A stretch of DNA of 54,426 nucleotides from an uncultured Bacteroidia bacterium (GCA_902774155.1 CACYHF010000005.1:1-54426), one strand, 5' to 3'; counted from the stretch's first letter, positions 16,738 through 25,760 are shown. Program-made: numbers and translations. The notes: generated from the letters alone by a model not told the origin.

Positions 16738-17791
16738 GGTAGGTGGCAATGATGGGATAATGGTCCGAATAAGTGACTGAAGGCCTGGTAAAGGTAACAG
16801 CCTCCAGCGGGGGAGGATAGAGGATGTAGTCGATGCGAAGCAGGGGCCACAGGCTGCGATAAGTGGCGCCGAAACCCCTTCCGGCGGTCACGAAACTGTC
16901 TTTTCGGCCGCGCAGGAGCCGGAAATAGGTGTACGAGAGGGGATTGTCGTTGAAGTCGCCCAACACTACCGAGCGCACGGGGGTCCGGTCAATGTCGCGA
17001 AGTACTTCGGCCACCTGCTTGGGCCTTTCGGTGATGGAGCGGCGCATCTTCCGTTCCGTCTCTTCCACGGCTCCGTCCTTCTTCACCAGGTTGGACAGGG
17101 AAATGTTGTAACTCTCAAAATGACAGTTATAGATGCGAAGGGTAGTACTGTCCAGCCGGACATCGGTCCACAGGGCCAGGTTGGTGGAGTGCTCGAAGTT
17201 GATCTTGTCTTTGTCGGTGATGCGCCGGCGCGAAAGCGTCACATTGCCGAATTGCCCGGTTTTGCCCGTAAATACATAGTATTCAGCGTAATACCCGGGG
17301 AAATGCCGATGCAGCCAGGCATCCACAGACTGGTTCTGGGGCAGGTGGAACTCCTGCAGGCAGATGATGTCGGCGTCCTGCGCGCGGAGCCAGCGGCTCA
17401 CGGAATCGGCCAGAACAAGGCGGTCTGCACCGGCGGGACCGTGGGCAAACAGGCCCACGTTGTAGGAAATCACCTTCAGCGGCCCTTCTTCCTGGGCGGT
17501 ATGGCGGCGAAGCTGGAGATATCGGCCGGCAAAAAGGAGGGAGGGGAGCAGCGCCAACAGCAGCACCCCACGCATATGGGAGCGCCGTACCAGCGACCAG
17601 ACAAACAGCACCAGGGTAAGGGGCAGCACCAGCGGATAGAACAGGCCGAAGAGCGTGAAAAACCACGCCTTGGCAGGGTCCACTACTACGGAAAGGTAGG
17701 CCAGCACCAGCAGGACGGCCGCCACCAGTGAGACGGTGCCGAACGACAGGCGCGACAGCCAGTGCCGCTTCTTTTTCCCCTGGGAAGCCAT
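16712..17791 (-). CDS. Membrane-anchored endonuclease/exonuclease/phosphatase (EEP) family protein
   Basis: The 359-residue protein starts with two to three membrane segments (residues 20-90) and continues with an EEP domain facing the outside. Catalytic motifs are VISYNVGLF (Asn), IICLQEFH (Glu), VLGDFNDNPLSYTY (Asp and Asn) and TYSDHYPIIATY (Asp/His). The family hydrolyses phosphodiesters, from DNA to phospholipid head groups; with this membrane anchor a periplasmic or lipid substrate is more likely than DNA, but the target is unknown. It follows the rhomboid gene with no gap and overlaps the start of tsaC by about 26 bp. Confidence 0.85.
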   Translation of the reverse strand: MASQGKKKRHWLSRLSFGTVSLVAAVLLVLAYLSVVVDPAKAWFFTLFGLFYPLVLPLTLVLFVWSLVRRSHMRGVLLLALLPSLLFAGRYLQLRRHTAQEEGPLKVISYNVGLFAHGPAGADRLVLADSVSRWLRAQDADIICLQEFHLPQNQSVDAWLHRHFPGYYAEYYVFTGKTGQFGNVTLSRRRITDKDKINFEHSTNLALWTDVRLDSTTLRIYNCHFESYNISLSNLVKKDGAVEETERKMRRSITERPKQVAEVLRDIDRTPVRSVVLGDFNDNPLSYTYFRLLRGRKDSFVTAGRGFGATYRSLWPLLRIDYILYPPPLEAVTFTRPSVTYSDHYPIIATYHETGRDSR

Positions 17792-18448
17792 TTATCTGTA
17801 TAACACTCCTTTCTTGCGCCAGTAGCGGATGAGCAGCCAGCCGAAGAGCGCGCCGCCCAGGTGGGCGAAGTGCGCCACACCCATCTGGGTGCCGGTGATG
17901 CCGGTGACAAGCTCAATGCCGATAAAGATAATCACCCACCACTTGGCATCCAGCGTAATGGGCGGGAAGATGAGGGTGAGCTTGGCCTCCGGATACAGCA
18001 TAGCGAAGGCTACCAGCACGCCGTAAACGGCGCCGGAAGCACCCAGGACATGGGGAATGCTGTTGTAAATGGTCTGGGCCGGAACGCCCGGATACTCCTT
18101 GATGAGCTGCTGCACCTGGATGAACTCCACGCCCGTATGCAACGCCACGGCGCCCAAACCGGTGATGAGGTAGAACCAGATGAAGCGCTGGGTGCCCAGG
18201 GCCCGTTCTACCACCATACCGAACATCACCAGGGAGTACATATTGAACAGGATGTGCCAGAAGCCGTCGTGCATGAACATGTGGGTGATGGGTTGCCACC
18301 AGCGGAAATCCGTGCTCAGGGGGAAGGCCATAGCAAAGGTGTCCTTCATGAACGAAGGGTTGATGAGGGTGGCAACGAACATAAGGATGTTCACATACAA
18401 CAGGTTGCGGGTTACCACAGGTATGTTCTGCAGCGGGTTGTTGGTCAT
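17792..18448 (-). CDS. Rhomboid family intramembrane serine protease
   Basis: The 218-residue protein has six hydrophobic segments and the rhomboid catalytic elements: HILFNMYSL (His65, Asn69), the nucleophile Ser138 in GASGAVYG, and His196 in FAHLGGALFGWL. Rhomboids cut membrane proteins within or near their transmembrane helices. There is no accessory domain. It starts 3 bp after mutL and its stop directly abuts the EEP gene. Substrates are not predictable from the sequence. Confidence 0.93.
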   Translation of the reverse strand: MTNNPLQNIPVVTRNLLYVNILMFVATLINPSFMKDTFAMAFPLSTDFRWWQPITHMFMHDGFWHILFNMYSLVMFGMVVERALGTQRFIWFYLITGLGAVALHTGVEFIQVQQLIKEYPGVPAQTIYNSIPHVLGASGAVYGVLVAFAMLYPEAKLTLIFPPITLDAKWWVIIFIGIELVTGITGTQMGVAHFAHLGGALFGWLLIRYWRKKGVLYR

Positions 18449-18450
18449 AG

Positions 18451-20214
18451 TCAGAATCTTTTTTCCAGTTCATCGGCCGGGACGATGGACAGAATCCTGC
18501 GTCCGGAGGCGGTAAATTCGGGGTTTTCGCTTTGCAGGAGGGCGTCCAGCAGGCGCTGTGCCTCCAGCGGAGAGGTGAGTTTCTGGGGGCCGGAAGCGCC
18601 CAGGACGGCAAATTTCTGTGCCAGGGTCTGTTCCATCACTTCCGGCAGGGCCTGGGTTTCATCGGAGAGGATCAGGAGGAGGTCGCTCACCAGGGTTTCC
18701 ACGTTGCCGGGTTCGGCGCTGTAGCCTTCCGGGACGCCGTTCACTACCACGCTGTCCGGGCCGAAGGGAAGGATGTCGAAGCCCAGCTTTTTAAGAAGCT
18801 CTGCGTGAGCGTCCAGGGTGAGACGGCCTTCCACGCCCACGGGCACCTGCACGGGGAACAGGGCGGTCTGCGTCACGTGGGCCTGCTCCCGCAGGGCCTT
18901 CAGGAAGCGGTCGTGCAGGAGGCGTTCGCGGGCCCGCCGCACGTGCACCACCATTACGCCGCTGGCCGAGGGCGTGAGAATGTACTTGCCCTGCACGATG
19001 AGCACCTGCGTGGTGGGCAGGGTCCGGTCTTCGAACAGGGCGCCATAATTCTGGCTCTTGTCCACATAACGGCTGGTGTGCGGCTGTGCAACCTCTTCCT
19101 CAAAGGGATTGTAATTCCAGTCCACGCCGGTTGTGGGAGTGCTGGAGGGCCGATATTCCTGGAAACGCGTGCCGATGACCGGAATTTCCTTGGCTTCCGG
19201 GTTGTCGAATTCCAGGTCTCCGGCTACGCTGGAGCGGCCCAGGGCCTCTTTCACGGCGGCCATCACGGTCTGGAACAGCAACTGCTCCTCCTCGAACTTG
19301 ATTTCGGCCTTGGTGGGATGGATGTTCACGTCCACGGTGGCGGGATCCACCTCCAGATAGATGAAGTAGGAGGGCGTGACGCCTTCCGGCACCAGATTTT
19401 CGTAGGCTTTCATCACGGCCTTGTGCAGGTAAGGGCTGCGGAAGTATCGGCCGTTCACGAAGAAGAACTGGTTGCCCAGGGTCTTGCGGGCACTTTCGGG
19501 CTTTCCAACATAACCGCGCAGGGTGGCGATGCTGGTATCGGCCCCGATATCCACCAGGGCACCGATAACCGTGGACCCCAGAAGGTCCTGGATGCGGAAT
19601 TTATGGCTTTTGGCGGCCTTCACCACGTGGATGTCCTTGCCGTTGTGGCTCAGAGAGAAGGCGATGTCGGGCCGGGTGAGGGCCACGCGCTGGAACTCCT
19701 CCACAATGTGCCGGAGTTCCACGCTGTCGCTTTTGAGGAACTTGCGGCGGGCGGGGATGTTGTAAAAGAGATTCCGTACGGCGATGTTGGTGCCCACCGG
19801 GCAGGAAATCTCCCGCGTGCCTTTGTTTTCGGAGCCGGCCATGGTCACTTCCACGCCGGCCTCTTCGCCGGCCAGGCGTGTGCGCAGGGTGACTTCGGCC
19901 ACGGCGGCAATGGAAGCCAGGGCTTCGCCGCGGAAGCCGAAGGTAAGGATGTGATGCAGGTCTTCGGCCGATGTGAGTTTGCTGGTGGCGTGCCGTTCGA
20001 AGCACAGGACGGCGTCGTCGGGGCTCATGCCGCAGCCGTTGTCAATCACCTGGATAAGGGTGCGGCCGGCGTCGGTGACCACCACTTTCACGTCCGTGGC
20101 ACCGGCATCCACCGCATTCTCCATCAGCTCCTTCACCACGGAGGCCGGTCTTTGGACAACCTCCCCCGCAGCAATCATATCGGCGATATTTTTCGGTAGG
20201 ATTCTCAGTTCCAC
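18451..20214 (-). CDS. mutL: DNA mismatch repair protein MutL, endonuclease motif lost
   Basis: With a GTG start at 20214 (VELRILPKN) the product is 587 residues. The N-terminal GHKL ATPase is intact: IAAGEVVQRPASVVKELMENAVDAGAT, DNGCGM, RHATSKL and GFRGEALASI. The C-terminal dimerisation domain is present, but where the family endonuclease motif DQHA(x)2E is expected the chain reads MVVHVRRARERLLHD, so the metal-binding Asp-Gln-His is missing. A TTG at 20229 is the only longer start and would overlap the upstream gene; GTG lies one base after the stop codon region of the 103-residue gene, which argues for coupling. It helps MutS direct repair of replication errors. Confidence 0.93.
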   Translation of the reverse strand: MELRILPKNIADMIAAGEVVQRPASVVKELMENAVDAGATDVKVVVTDAGRTLIQVIDNGCGMSPDDAVLCFERHATSKLTSAEDLHHILTFGFRGEALASIAAVAEVTLRTRLAGEEAGVEVTMAGSENKGTREISCPVGTNIAVRNLFYNIPARRKFLKSDSVELRHIVEEFQRVALTRPDIAFSLSHNGKDIHVVKAAKSHKFRIQDLLGSTVIGALVDIGADTSIATLRGYVGKPESARKTLGNQFFFVNGRYFRSPYLHKAVMKAYENLVPEGVTPSYFIYLEVDPATVDVNIHPTKAEIKFEEEQLLFQTVMAAVKEALGRSSVAGDLEFDNPEAKEIPVIGTRFQEYRPSSTPTTGVDWNYNPFEEEVAQPHTSRYVDKSQNYGALFEDRTLPTTQVLIVQGKYILTPSASGVMVVHVRRARERLLHDRFLKALREQAHVTQTALFPVQVPVGVEGRLTLDAHAELLKKLGFDILPFGPDSVVVNGVPEGYSAEPGNVETLVSDLLLILSDETQALPEVMEQTLAQKFAVLGASGPQKLTSPLEAQRLLDALLQSENPEFTASGRRILSIVPADELEKRF

Positions 20215-20215
20215 G

Positions 20216-20527
20216 TTACAGCAATTCAAAGAATTTGGAGATGTAGATGAGGGCCACGACGATGAGGATGAGGGTGATGATGGTAATCACGGTGTGGGCG
20301 ACGCGCATATCGGAGCGGGTTTTCTGATAATTGCCGTTCCGGAAGGCGCCCCGCAGGCTGCTGCCGGGCACGTATTCGCCGTTTTCGCGGGCTTTTTCGT
20401 TGCTGCCGTCCACGTCACCGAACATCTGGCGGCGTTTTTCTTCTTCGGGATCGTAGTACCGGGGCTTGTAGTTGAACACCCGGTGCGGCTGGTTGCCGAA
20501 GAAACCAAAATTGAACAGATTGGCCAT
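20216..20527 (-). CDS. Small conserved-looking membrane protein of unknown function
   Basis: The 103-residue protein starts MANLFNFGFFGNQPHRVFNY, continues with a basic/acidic linker (KPRYYDPEEEKRRQMFGD) and ends with a single C-terminal transmembrane helix (VITIITLILIVVALIYISKF). The layout fits a tail-anchored inner-membrane protein. Short proteins of this pattern occur next to mutL-type genes in other Bacteroidales as far as I recall, often misannotated as riboflavin synthase beta subunit. It is the first gene of the mutL operon, and its stop lies just before the mutL GTG start. Its function is unknown. Confidence 0.75.
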   Translation of the reverse strand: MANLFNFGFFGNQPHRVFNYKPRYYDPEEEKRRQMFGDVDGSNEKARENGEYVPGSSLRGAFRNGNYQKTRSDMRVAHTVITIITLILIVVALIYISKFFELL

Positions 20528-20549
20528 AATCTTCCTTCTTTGAATCTTA

Positions 20550-20577
20550 CAAAAGTACCATTTTTTTGATATCTTTG
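20550..20577. promoter_or_regulatory. Divergent promoters of the mutL operon (-) and radA (+)
   Basis: On the minus strand TACTTTTG (20557-20550) serves the small membrane protein gene starting at 20527. On the plus strand TATCTTTG (20570-20577) lies 8 bases before the radA ATG at 20585, implying a leader of only a few nucleotides. Confidence 0.6.
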
Positions 20578-20584
20578 CAAGGCT

Positions 20585-21949
20585 ATGGCTAGTACGGTAA
20601 AGAAAACCAAGTCCGTGTGGTTCTGCAGCCACTGCGGCAACGAATATTCCAAATGGCTGGGCCGCTGCCCCGCCTGCGGGGAGTGGAATACCCTGGTGGA
20701 AAAGGAAGTGGTAACGGGGAAGGCCGGGCCCATGACGGTCCCCGGCGGTTCCCGCAAACCTATGCCGCTGAAGGAAGTGAGTACCACACAGGAAGACCGC
20801 ATTTCGCTGGGCAGCGCAGAGGTGGACCGCCTGTTGGGCGGCGGCATCGTAAAGGGTTCGCTGGTGCTCATGGGCGGTGAACCGGGTATCGGCAAAAGTA
20901 CGCTTTCGCTGCAGTTGCCGCTGAAACGCCCGGAACTGAAAACCCTGTACGTCACCGGTGAAGAGTCCGTGAAGCAGGTAAAGATGCGGGCCGACAGACT
21001 GGGGGGCGACGCTTCGAATTGCCTCATTTATAGTGAGACAGATATGAGCGCCATCCTGGCCGAAGCCGAAGAGGTGGCGCCGGACCTGATGATTGTGGAC
21101 TCTGTCCAAACGATGTACTGCCAGCACGTGGAATCCACGGCCGGCAGCGTGAGCCAGATCAAGGAAGTGGCGGCGCAGCTGCTGCGCTTTGCCAAGAGCA
21201 CGGGCATCCCTGTGATCCTCATCGGCCATATTACCAAGGAAGGCACAATTGCGGGCCCCAAGATCCTGGAACACATTGTAGACGTGGTGCTGCAGTTCGA
21301 GGGAGAAAACCGGGGCGCTTATCGGGTGCTGCGCAGCATCAAGAACCGTTTTGGCTCCACCTCCGAACTGGCCGTTTTCGAGATGACGGGCAGCGGTCTC
21401 CGAGAGGTGGCCAATCCCTCCGAAATGCTCATCCCCATGCACGAGGCCGGGCTCAGCGGTACGGCCATATCGGCCATGCTGGACGGCAACCGGCCCTTCC
21501 TTTTTGAGGTGCAGGCGCTGGTTTCATCGGCCGTGTATGGCACCGCGCAGCGCAGCGCTACGGGCTTTGACGTACGCCGCCTGAATATGCTCCTGGCGGT
21601 GCTGGAACGCCGGGCGGGCTTCAAACTGGGCCAGAAGGACGTGTTCCTGAATATGGCCGGCGGCCTGCGCATCACAGACCCCGCCTGTGACCTGGCCGTG
21701 ATTGTGGCCGTGCTTTCCTCCACCTTCGACATGCCCATTCCGGCCGATGTATGCTTCGCCGGGGAAGTGGGCCTCAGCGGGGAAATCCGCCCCGTTTCCC
21801 AGGCGGCCCGCCGCGCCGTGGAAGCCGCGCGCGTGGGCTTCAAACGCATTTTCGTAAGTTCCTACACCCACTTCGACCAAAAGCCGCAGGGCATCGAGGT
21901 GGTGAAAGTGGCCGATATCCCGGCGCTGGTCCGCGTCCTTTTCAAATAA
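20585..21949 (+). CDS. radA: DNA repair protein RadA
   Basis: The 454-residue protein has an N-terminal C4 zinc finger (FCSHCGNEYSKWLGRCPACGEW), a RecA-like ATPase with Walker A GGEPGIGKSTLS and the RadA-specific KNRFG motif (SIKNRFGSTSE), and a C-terminal Lon-protease-like domain (VAVLSSTFDMPIP, GEVGLSGEIRPVSQAARR). RadA is a helicase-like branch migration factor in recombination and repair. Length and order are standard. It is divergent from the mutL operon and is followed 7 bp later by the GH3 gene. Confidence 0.96.
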   Translation: MASTVKKTKSVWFCSHCGNEYSKWLGRCPACGEWNTLVEKEVVTGKAGPMTVPGGSRKPMPLKEVSTTQEDRISLGSAEVDRLLGGGIVKGSLVLMGGEPGIGKSTLSLQLPLKRPELKTLYVTGEESVKQVKMRADRLGGDASNCLIYSETDMSAILAEAEEVAPDLMIVDSVQTMYCQHVESTAGSVSQIKEVAAQLLRFAKSTGIPVILIGHITKEGTIAGPKILEHIVDVVLQFEGENRGAYRVLRSIKNRFGSTSELAVFEMTGSGLREVANPSEMLIPMHEAGLSGTAISAMLDGNRPFLFEVQALVSSAVYGTAQRSATGFDVRRLNMLLAVLERRAGFKLGQKDVFLNMAGGLRITDPACDLAVIVAVLSSTFDMPIPADVCFAGEVGLSGEIRPVSQAARRAVEAARVGFKRIFVSSYTHFDQKPQGIEVVKVADIPALVRVLFK

Positions 21950-21956
21950 CCCCGCT

Positions 21957-24203
21957 ATGAAAACCAAAGCCTTCTTCCTGTGCTGCCTGTTTGCGACAGC
22001 CGTCCTTTCGGCGCAACCGAAACTGAACCCGAACAACATTCCGGAGATTGTGAAAGCGATGAGCCCGCAGGAAAAGGCCCTGCTGGTGGTGGGCTTCAAC
22101 AGCGCCTGCGAAGGCTATACGCCCACCCTTCCGGGAACCGGCGGCCTTACGCATCCCTTTGAGAAATACGGCATTCCTTCCGTAGTGATGATGGACGGCC
22201 CCGTGGGCGTGCGCCTGGAGCCGGACTGGCACGACGGACTGGGAGAGGCCCATTTCACCACCTGCTTTCCCACCGGCCTGCTCACGGCGGCCTCCTGGGA
22301 CCGGGAGGTGGCGTTCCGGATGGGCCACGCAATAGGGGAGGAAACCCTGGATATGGGGGCCGATGTAATTCTGGGACCGGGGATGAACCTGCTCCGCAAT
22401 CCCCTGAACGGCCGGAATTTCGAGTATTTCTCGGAAGACCCCGTCTTGAGCGGGTCCATCGCGGCCGCCTACATCAACGGGGTGCAGGAAACGGGCGCGG
22501 GTACATCGGCCAAGCATTTTGCGGCCAACAACCAAGAGACCAACCGCCTGGACGGAGATTCCAGGATGGATGCGCGTACGTTGCGGGAACTCTATACCCG
22601 CGGCTTTGAGATTTGCCTGCGGGAGTCGGAACCCTGGACCGTTATGGCCTCCTACAACCTGCTCAACGGGGAATATACCCAGGAAAGTTACAGCCTGCTC
22701 ACCGGCATTCTGCGGGAAGAGTTCGGCTTCAGAGGGCTGGTGGTTACGGACTGGACGGGCATGCGGAACACGCCGCTGCAGCTCCATGCCGGCTCCGACC
22801 TGTTTATGGGCGGCATGTACAAGCAGACGGAGCACATCCTCTCCAGCCTGGAAGACGGCAGCCTGCAAATGGCCGATCTGGACCGCGCCGTCACCAAGGT
22901 TCTGGAGCTGGTGGTAAAGTCGGTTTCTTTCCGGCTGCCGGATTTTGTACCTTCGCTTAAGCCGGATCTGGAAGGACACGCGAAACTGGCCCGTGAAACG
23001 GCGGCCGAAGGGATGGTGCTGCTGGAAAACAAGGGCGTGCTTCCGCTTCGGCCTTCCCGCGTGGCGCTGTTCGGCGTGCATTCCTATGACCTCATTCCCG
23101 GCGGAAACGGCGCGGCCTTTGTCTCCTGCCCTTATGTATCGCAGGTGAACGATGCCTTGAAAGAGGCGGGCTTCACCTTGGATCCCCAGCTGGAGAAGCT
23201 CTATAAAGGCTATGCGGCGTTCATCGACGCCGACCTTACCCTGAACCACAAGGTGAATGTGCACGTGGGCCAGCCCCAGAAAAAGGAGCTGGAGCTTACC
23301 CCTCGGCTCATCGGGGAGGCGGTTTCATCGGCCGATGTGGCCGTCATCACCATCGGCCGCACTTCCGGTGAAGCGCGGGACCGGGTTCTGGACAAGGAGT
23401 TCCTCCTGCAGGAGAATGAAAAGAGCTTGATTGAGCGTGTTTGCGAGGGGTTCCACGCCGCGGGCAAGAAGGTGGTGGTGGTCCTGAACATCTGCGGCGT
23501 GGTGGAAACCGCTTCCTGGAAGCAGCTGCCGGACGCCGTCCTCTGCGCCTGGCTTCCCGGCGAGGAAGGCGGACACGCCATTGCCGATATCCTCACGGGC
23601 CGGGCGACGCCTTCCGGCCGGCTGCCCATGACCTTCCCGGTGGATTATTTCGATATCGCGGGGGCCGAGGATTTTCCCTACAATTTCATCAGCGATAAAG
23701 CTAATGAGAGCGTAGTGCATCCGGAGCGGCGCGGACTGGATCCCAAAAACCTTATGTATACGGATTACACGGAAGGAATCTATGTGGGGTACCGCCATTT
23801 CCTCACCAGAGGCGTAGAAGTGGCCTATCCTTTCGGCTATGGTCTCAGTTACACGTCCTTCGAGTATAGCGCGCCCGTCGTCAAGCGGCAGGGCAAGCAG
23901 GTTGTGGCATCAGTGAAAGTGACCAACGTGGGCCCTGTAGCCGGAAAAGAGGCGGTGGGCCTGTATGTCCACGCGCCTCTTGGAAATTTTGCCGACAAAC
24001 CGGAAAGGGAGTTGAAGGCCTTCGGGAAAACCCGCCTTCTGCAGCCGGGAGAGAGCCAGGTGCTGGAATTCTCCTTCCCGGTCCAGGACCTGGGCTCGTA
24101 CAACGCTGCGTGCTCCCGCTGGGAAACCGCCAAAGGAAAGTATACCGTCTATTTCGGGGCCGATTGCCAGGCCCCGGCCGCATCCTTGCCATTTAGCCTA
24201 TAA
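21957..24203 (+). CDS. Secreted glycoside hydrolase family 3 enzyme (beta-glucosidase/xylosidase type)
   Basis: The 748-residue protein has a signal peptide (MKTKAFFLCCLFATAVLSAQ), the GH3 N-terminal barrel with MMDGPVGVR, GPGMNLLRNPLNGRNFEYFSEDP, AKHFAANNQETNR and the nucleophile Asp265 in LVVTDWTGM, then the C-terminal alpha/beta domain (VVVLNICGVVE, LPGEEGGHAIADILTG) and a fibronectin III-like end (YPFGYGLSYTSFEYS). GH3 enzymes remove terminal beta-linked sugars, here probably in the periplasm. The true substrate (glucose, xylose or another) cannot be fixed from the sequence. It likely shares a transcript with radA. Confidence 0.92.
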   Translation: MKTKAFFLCCLFATAVLSAQPKLNPNNIPEIVKAMSPQEKALLVVGFNSACEGYTPTLPGTGGLTHPFEKYGIPSVVMMDGPVGVRLEPDWHDGLGEAHFTTCFPTGLLTAASWDREVAFRMGHAIGEETLDMGADVILGPGMNLLRNPLNGRNFEYFSEDPVLSGSIAAAYINGVQETGAGTSAKHFAANNQETNRLDGDSRMDARTLRELYTRGFEICLRESEPWTVMASYNLLNGEYTQESYSLLTGILREEFGFRGLVVTDWTGMRNTPLQLHAGSDLFMGGMYKQTEHILSSLEDGSLQMADLDRAVTKVLELVVKSVSFRLPDFVPSLKPDLEGHAKLARETAAEGMVLLENKGVLPLRPSRVALFGVHSYDLIPGGNGAAFVSCPYVSQVNDALKEAGFTLDPQLEKLYKGYAAFIDADLTLNHKVNVHVGQPQKKELELTPRLIGEAVSSADVAVITIGRTSGEARDRVLDKEFLLQENEKSLIERVCEGFHAAGKKVVVVLNICGVVETASWKQLPDAVLCAWLPGEEGGHAIADILTGRATPSGRLPMTFPVDYFDIAGAEDFPYNFISDKANESVVHPERRGLDPKNLMYTDYTEGIYVGYRHFLTRGVEVAYPFGYGLSYTSFEYSAPVVKRQGKQVVASVKVTNVGPVAGKEAVGLYVHAPLGNFADKPERELKAFGKTRLLQPGESQVLEFSFPVQDLGSYNAACSRWETAKGKYTVYFGADCQAPAASLPFSL

Positions 24204-24226
24204 GCCGCTTTTCCAAAATAAAACGC

Positions 24227-24257
24227 TTGCTCAGTTTTCCGAAAACACTTATCTTTG
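24227..24257 (+). promoter_or_regulatory. Promoter of the 95-residue protein gene
   Basis: TTG (24227-24229) and TATCTTTG (24250-24257) with 20 bases between them form one of the clearest -33/-7 pairs in the window. The leader to the ATG at 24279 is about 18 nt. Confidence 0.65.
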
Positions 24258-24278
24258 CAGTGATTAATTCAGAAAGAT

Positions 24279-24566
24279 ATGAATCTTAGAGACATCAAGA
24301 AAGACATCCAGTATGTGATTGGCGCATTCATCGATGACTGCACCCTGTTCCTGAACATGAACCCCGACAATAAGAACGCCGATGAAATCACCGGCCTCAT
24401 TGACAAGGCTGTAGATCTGTACAACGATCTTCGCGACAAGGTGGTTTCCGCTCCCAAGGAAGATGGGAAGGCATACTTCAAGGCTGTCAGCCAGGAGCTC
24501 CTCACAAAGACCGATGGTCTGTATGAAGAACTGGCCGCCGCCGTTAAGAAAGGCCTGGCCGCTTAG
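24279..24566 (+). CDS. Small helical protein of unknown function
   Basis: The 95-residue protein begins MNLRDIKKDIQYVIGAFIDD and appears wholly alpha-helical, acidic and soluble, with no signal or membrane segment. It has its own strong promoter and its own intrinsic terminator (24605-24638), so it is a monocistronic and probably well expressed gene. Codon use is like its neighbours. I do not recognise the family with certainty; small proteins of this look are widespread in Bacteroidales. Confidence 0.75.
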   Translation: MNLRDIKKDIQYVIGAFIDDCTLFLNMNPDNKNADEITGLIDKAVDLYNDLRDKVVSAPKEDGKAYFKAVSQELLTKTDGLYEELAAAVKKGLAA

Positions 24567-24579
24567 CCCGTGGACATAA

Positions 24580-24640
24580 GCAGCTGTATATCAGCGTCTT
24601 ATATAAAATCGATTAGGCGAAACCGCCTAATCGATTTTTT
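24580..24640 (+). terminator. Strong intrinsic terminator with upstream TAAGCAGCTG motif
   Basis: AAAATCGATTAGGCG (24606-24620 region) pairs with CGCCTAATCGATTTT over a 4-base loop and ends in TTTTTT. The motif TAAGCAGCTGTATATCAG stands upstream, similar to the motif before the terminators at 12389 and 15379. The hairpin is symmetrical enough to serve ispF from the other side too. Confidence 0.8.
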
Positions 24641-24655
24641 GTAATGTGCTAACAG

Positions 24656-25153
24656 TCAAAAATTTATCTCCACGGGGGGGGCTATAATCAGGGCGGAGGC
24701 CCAGACTTCGCAGCCTTCGCAGCGGCCCACGAAGCCCAGGCGTTCGGTGGTGGTGGCCTTTACGGAAACGCAGTCTTCGGCCACGCCCAGGATGGGGGCC
24801 AGCGTGGCACGCATGGTGGCAATGTGGGGCGCCAGCTTGGGGCGCTGCAGGGCAATGGTGATGTCTACGTTGCCCACCGAGTAGCCGCGTTCTTTTACCA
24901 GTGCAACCACGTGGGCCAGCAGCAGTTTGGAGTCCACGCCTTTCCACTCGGGGGACGTGTCCGGGAACAGGTGGCCGATATCCCCCAGCGCCAGGCAGCC
25001 CAGAAGGGCGTCGCAGAGGGCGTGGATGGCCACGTCGCCGTCTGAGTGTGCCACGAAACCCGTATCCGAGGGAATGCGCACGCCGCCCAGCCACATAGGC
25101 AGTCCGGGGGCCAGGGCGTGAACATCATATCCGTTACCAATTCTGATATCCAT
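24656..25153 (-). CDS. ispF: 2-C-methyl-D-erythritol 2,4-cyclodiphosphate synthase
   Basis: With the ATG at 25153 the product is 165 residues and matches IspF throughout: RIGNGYDVHAL (metal-binding Asp and His), GFVAHSDGDVAIHALCDALLG, ALGDIGHLFPDT, VDITIALQRPKLAPHI, and SVKATTTERLGFVG. It closes the cyclodiphosphate ring in the MEP pathway to isoprenoids and works as a trimer. The -7 element TATCTTTG at 25181-25174 (minus strand) supports this start and gives a leader of about 17 nt. A longer open frame upstream would run through the promoter and the divergent gene. Confidence 0.95.
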   Translation of the reverse strand: MDIRIGNGYDVHALAPGLPMWLGGVRIPSDTGFVAHSDGDVAIHALCDALLGCLALGDIGHLFPDTSPEWKGVDSKLLLAHVVALVKERGYSVGNVDITIALQRPKLAPHIATMRATLAPILGVAEDCVSVKATTTERLGFVGRCEGCEVWASALIIAPPVEINF

Positions 25154-25173
25154 AGACAAAAGCATAATATTTG

Positions 25174-25202
25174 CAAAGATACGGGAAAAAAGTGTAAATT
25201 TG
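25174..25202. promoter_or_regulatory. Divergent promoters of ispF (-) and the TlpA-like gene (+)
   Basis: TATCTTTG on the minus strand (25181-25174) drives ispF. TAAATTTG on the plus strand (25195-25202) lies 7 bases before the ATG at 25209, so the thioredoxin-like mRNA would have almost no leader. Confidence 0.55.
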
Positions 25203-25208
25203 CGCATC

Positions 25209-25757
25209 ATGAAAAAATGGATTCTCCTCTCCCTTGCGCTTCTTTTTAGCGCCGGTCTTTTTGCCCAGAACGCGGTGGAAGACCCCGATATGAAATATGC
25301 GACGGACTTGCTCAAGAAAGGCACGCCCGCCCCGGACTTCATCCTCAACGATATTGAGGGCAATTCCGTAAGCATCAAAGACTTCCTGGGGAAGAAGGTG
25401 GTGCTGGTATTCTGGGCCTCCTGGTGCCCGGACTGCCGTGCAGAGGTTCCGGAGCTCAAGGAAATGCAGGCCAAGGCAGATCCGGAGAAGGTGGCTTTCG
25501 TATCCATCTCCTTCGACCGCACGGATGAAGCCTGGAAAAAGTATGTACTGGAGAATGAGCTGGGCGGCGTCCAGCTTTTCGACGCCTCCGGCAAGAAGGA
25601 TTCGGCCGTGGGGGATGCCTACCACGTAAAGTGGATCCCTTCCCTGTACCTGATTGACGAAAAAGGCAAGATCCAGCTGGGCACGGTGGTGGCCTCCAAG
25701 GTGGCCAACGCCCTGCATCCCAAGAAGCAAGTGATGAAACTTCAGCAGGCCGAATAA
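25209..25757 (+). CDS. Exported TlpA-like thioredoxin-family protein
   Basis: The 182-residue protein has a signal peptide ending SAGLFAQ and a redoxin domain (KGTPAPDFILNDIEGNSVSIKDF) with the active site WCPDC (Cys73, Cys76). The cis-proline region is WIPSLYLIDEKG. Such proteins handle thiol-disulfide exchange in the periplasm, often as reductants for cytochrome maturation or in stress response. An in-frame TTG at 25200 would add three residues; the ATG is preferred. It starts a three-gene unit with the DUF1232 and GH28 genes. Confidence 0.87.
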   Translation: MKKWILLSLALLFSAGLFAQNAVEDPDMKYATDLLKKGTPAPDFILNDIEGNSVSIKDFLGKKVVLVFWASWCPDCRAEVPELKEMQAKADPEKVAFVSISFDRTDEAWKKYVLENELGGVQLFDASGKKDSAVGDAYHVKWIPSLYLIDEKGKIQLGTVVASKVANALHPKKQVMKLQQAE

Positions 25758-25760
25758 ACG

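Noticed and set aside
18532-20199. A 555-codon open frame antisense to mutL
   Set aside because: It is the mirror of a conserved gene, with low-complexity Gly/His/Val composition and no start context.
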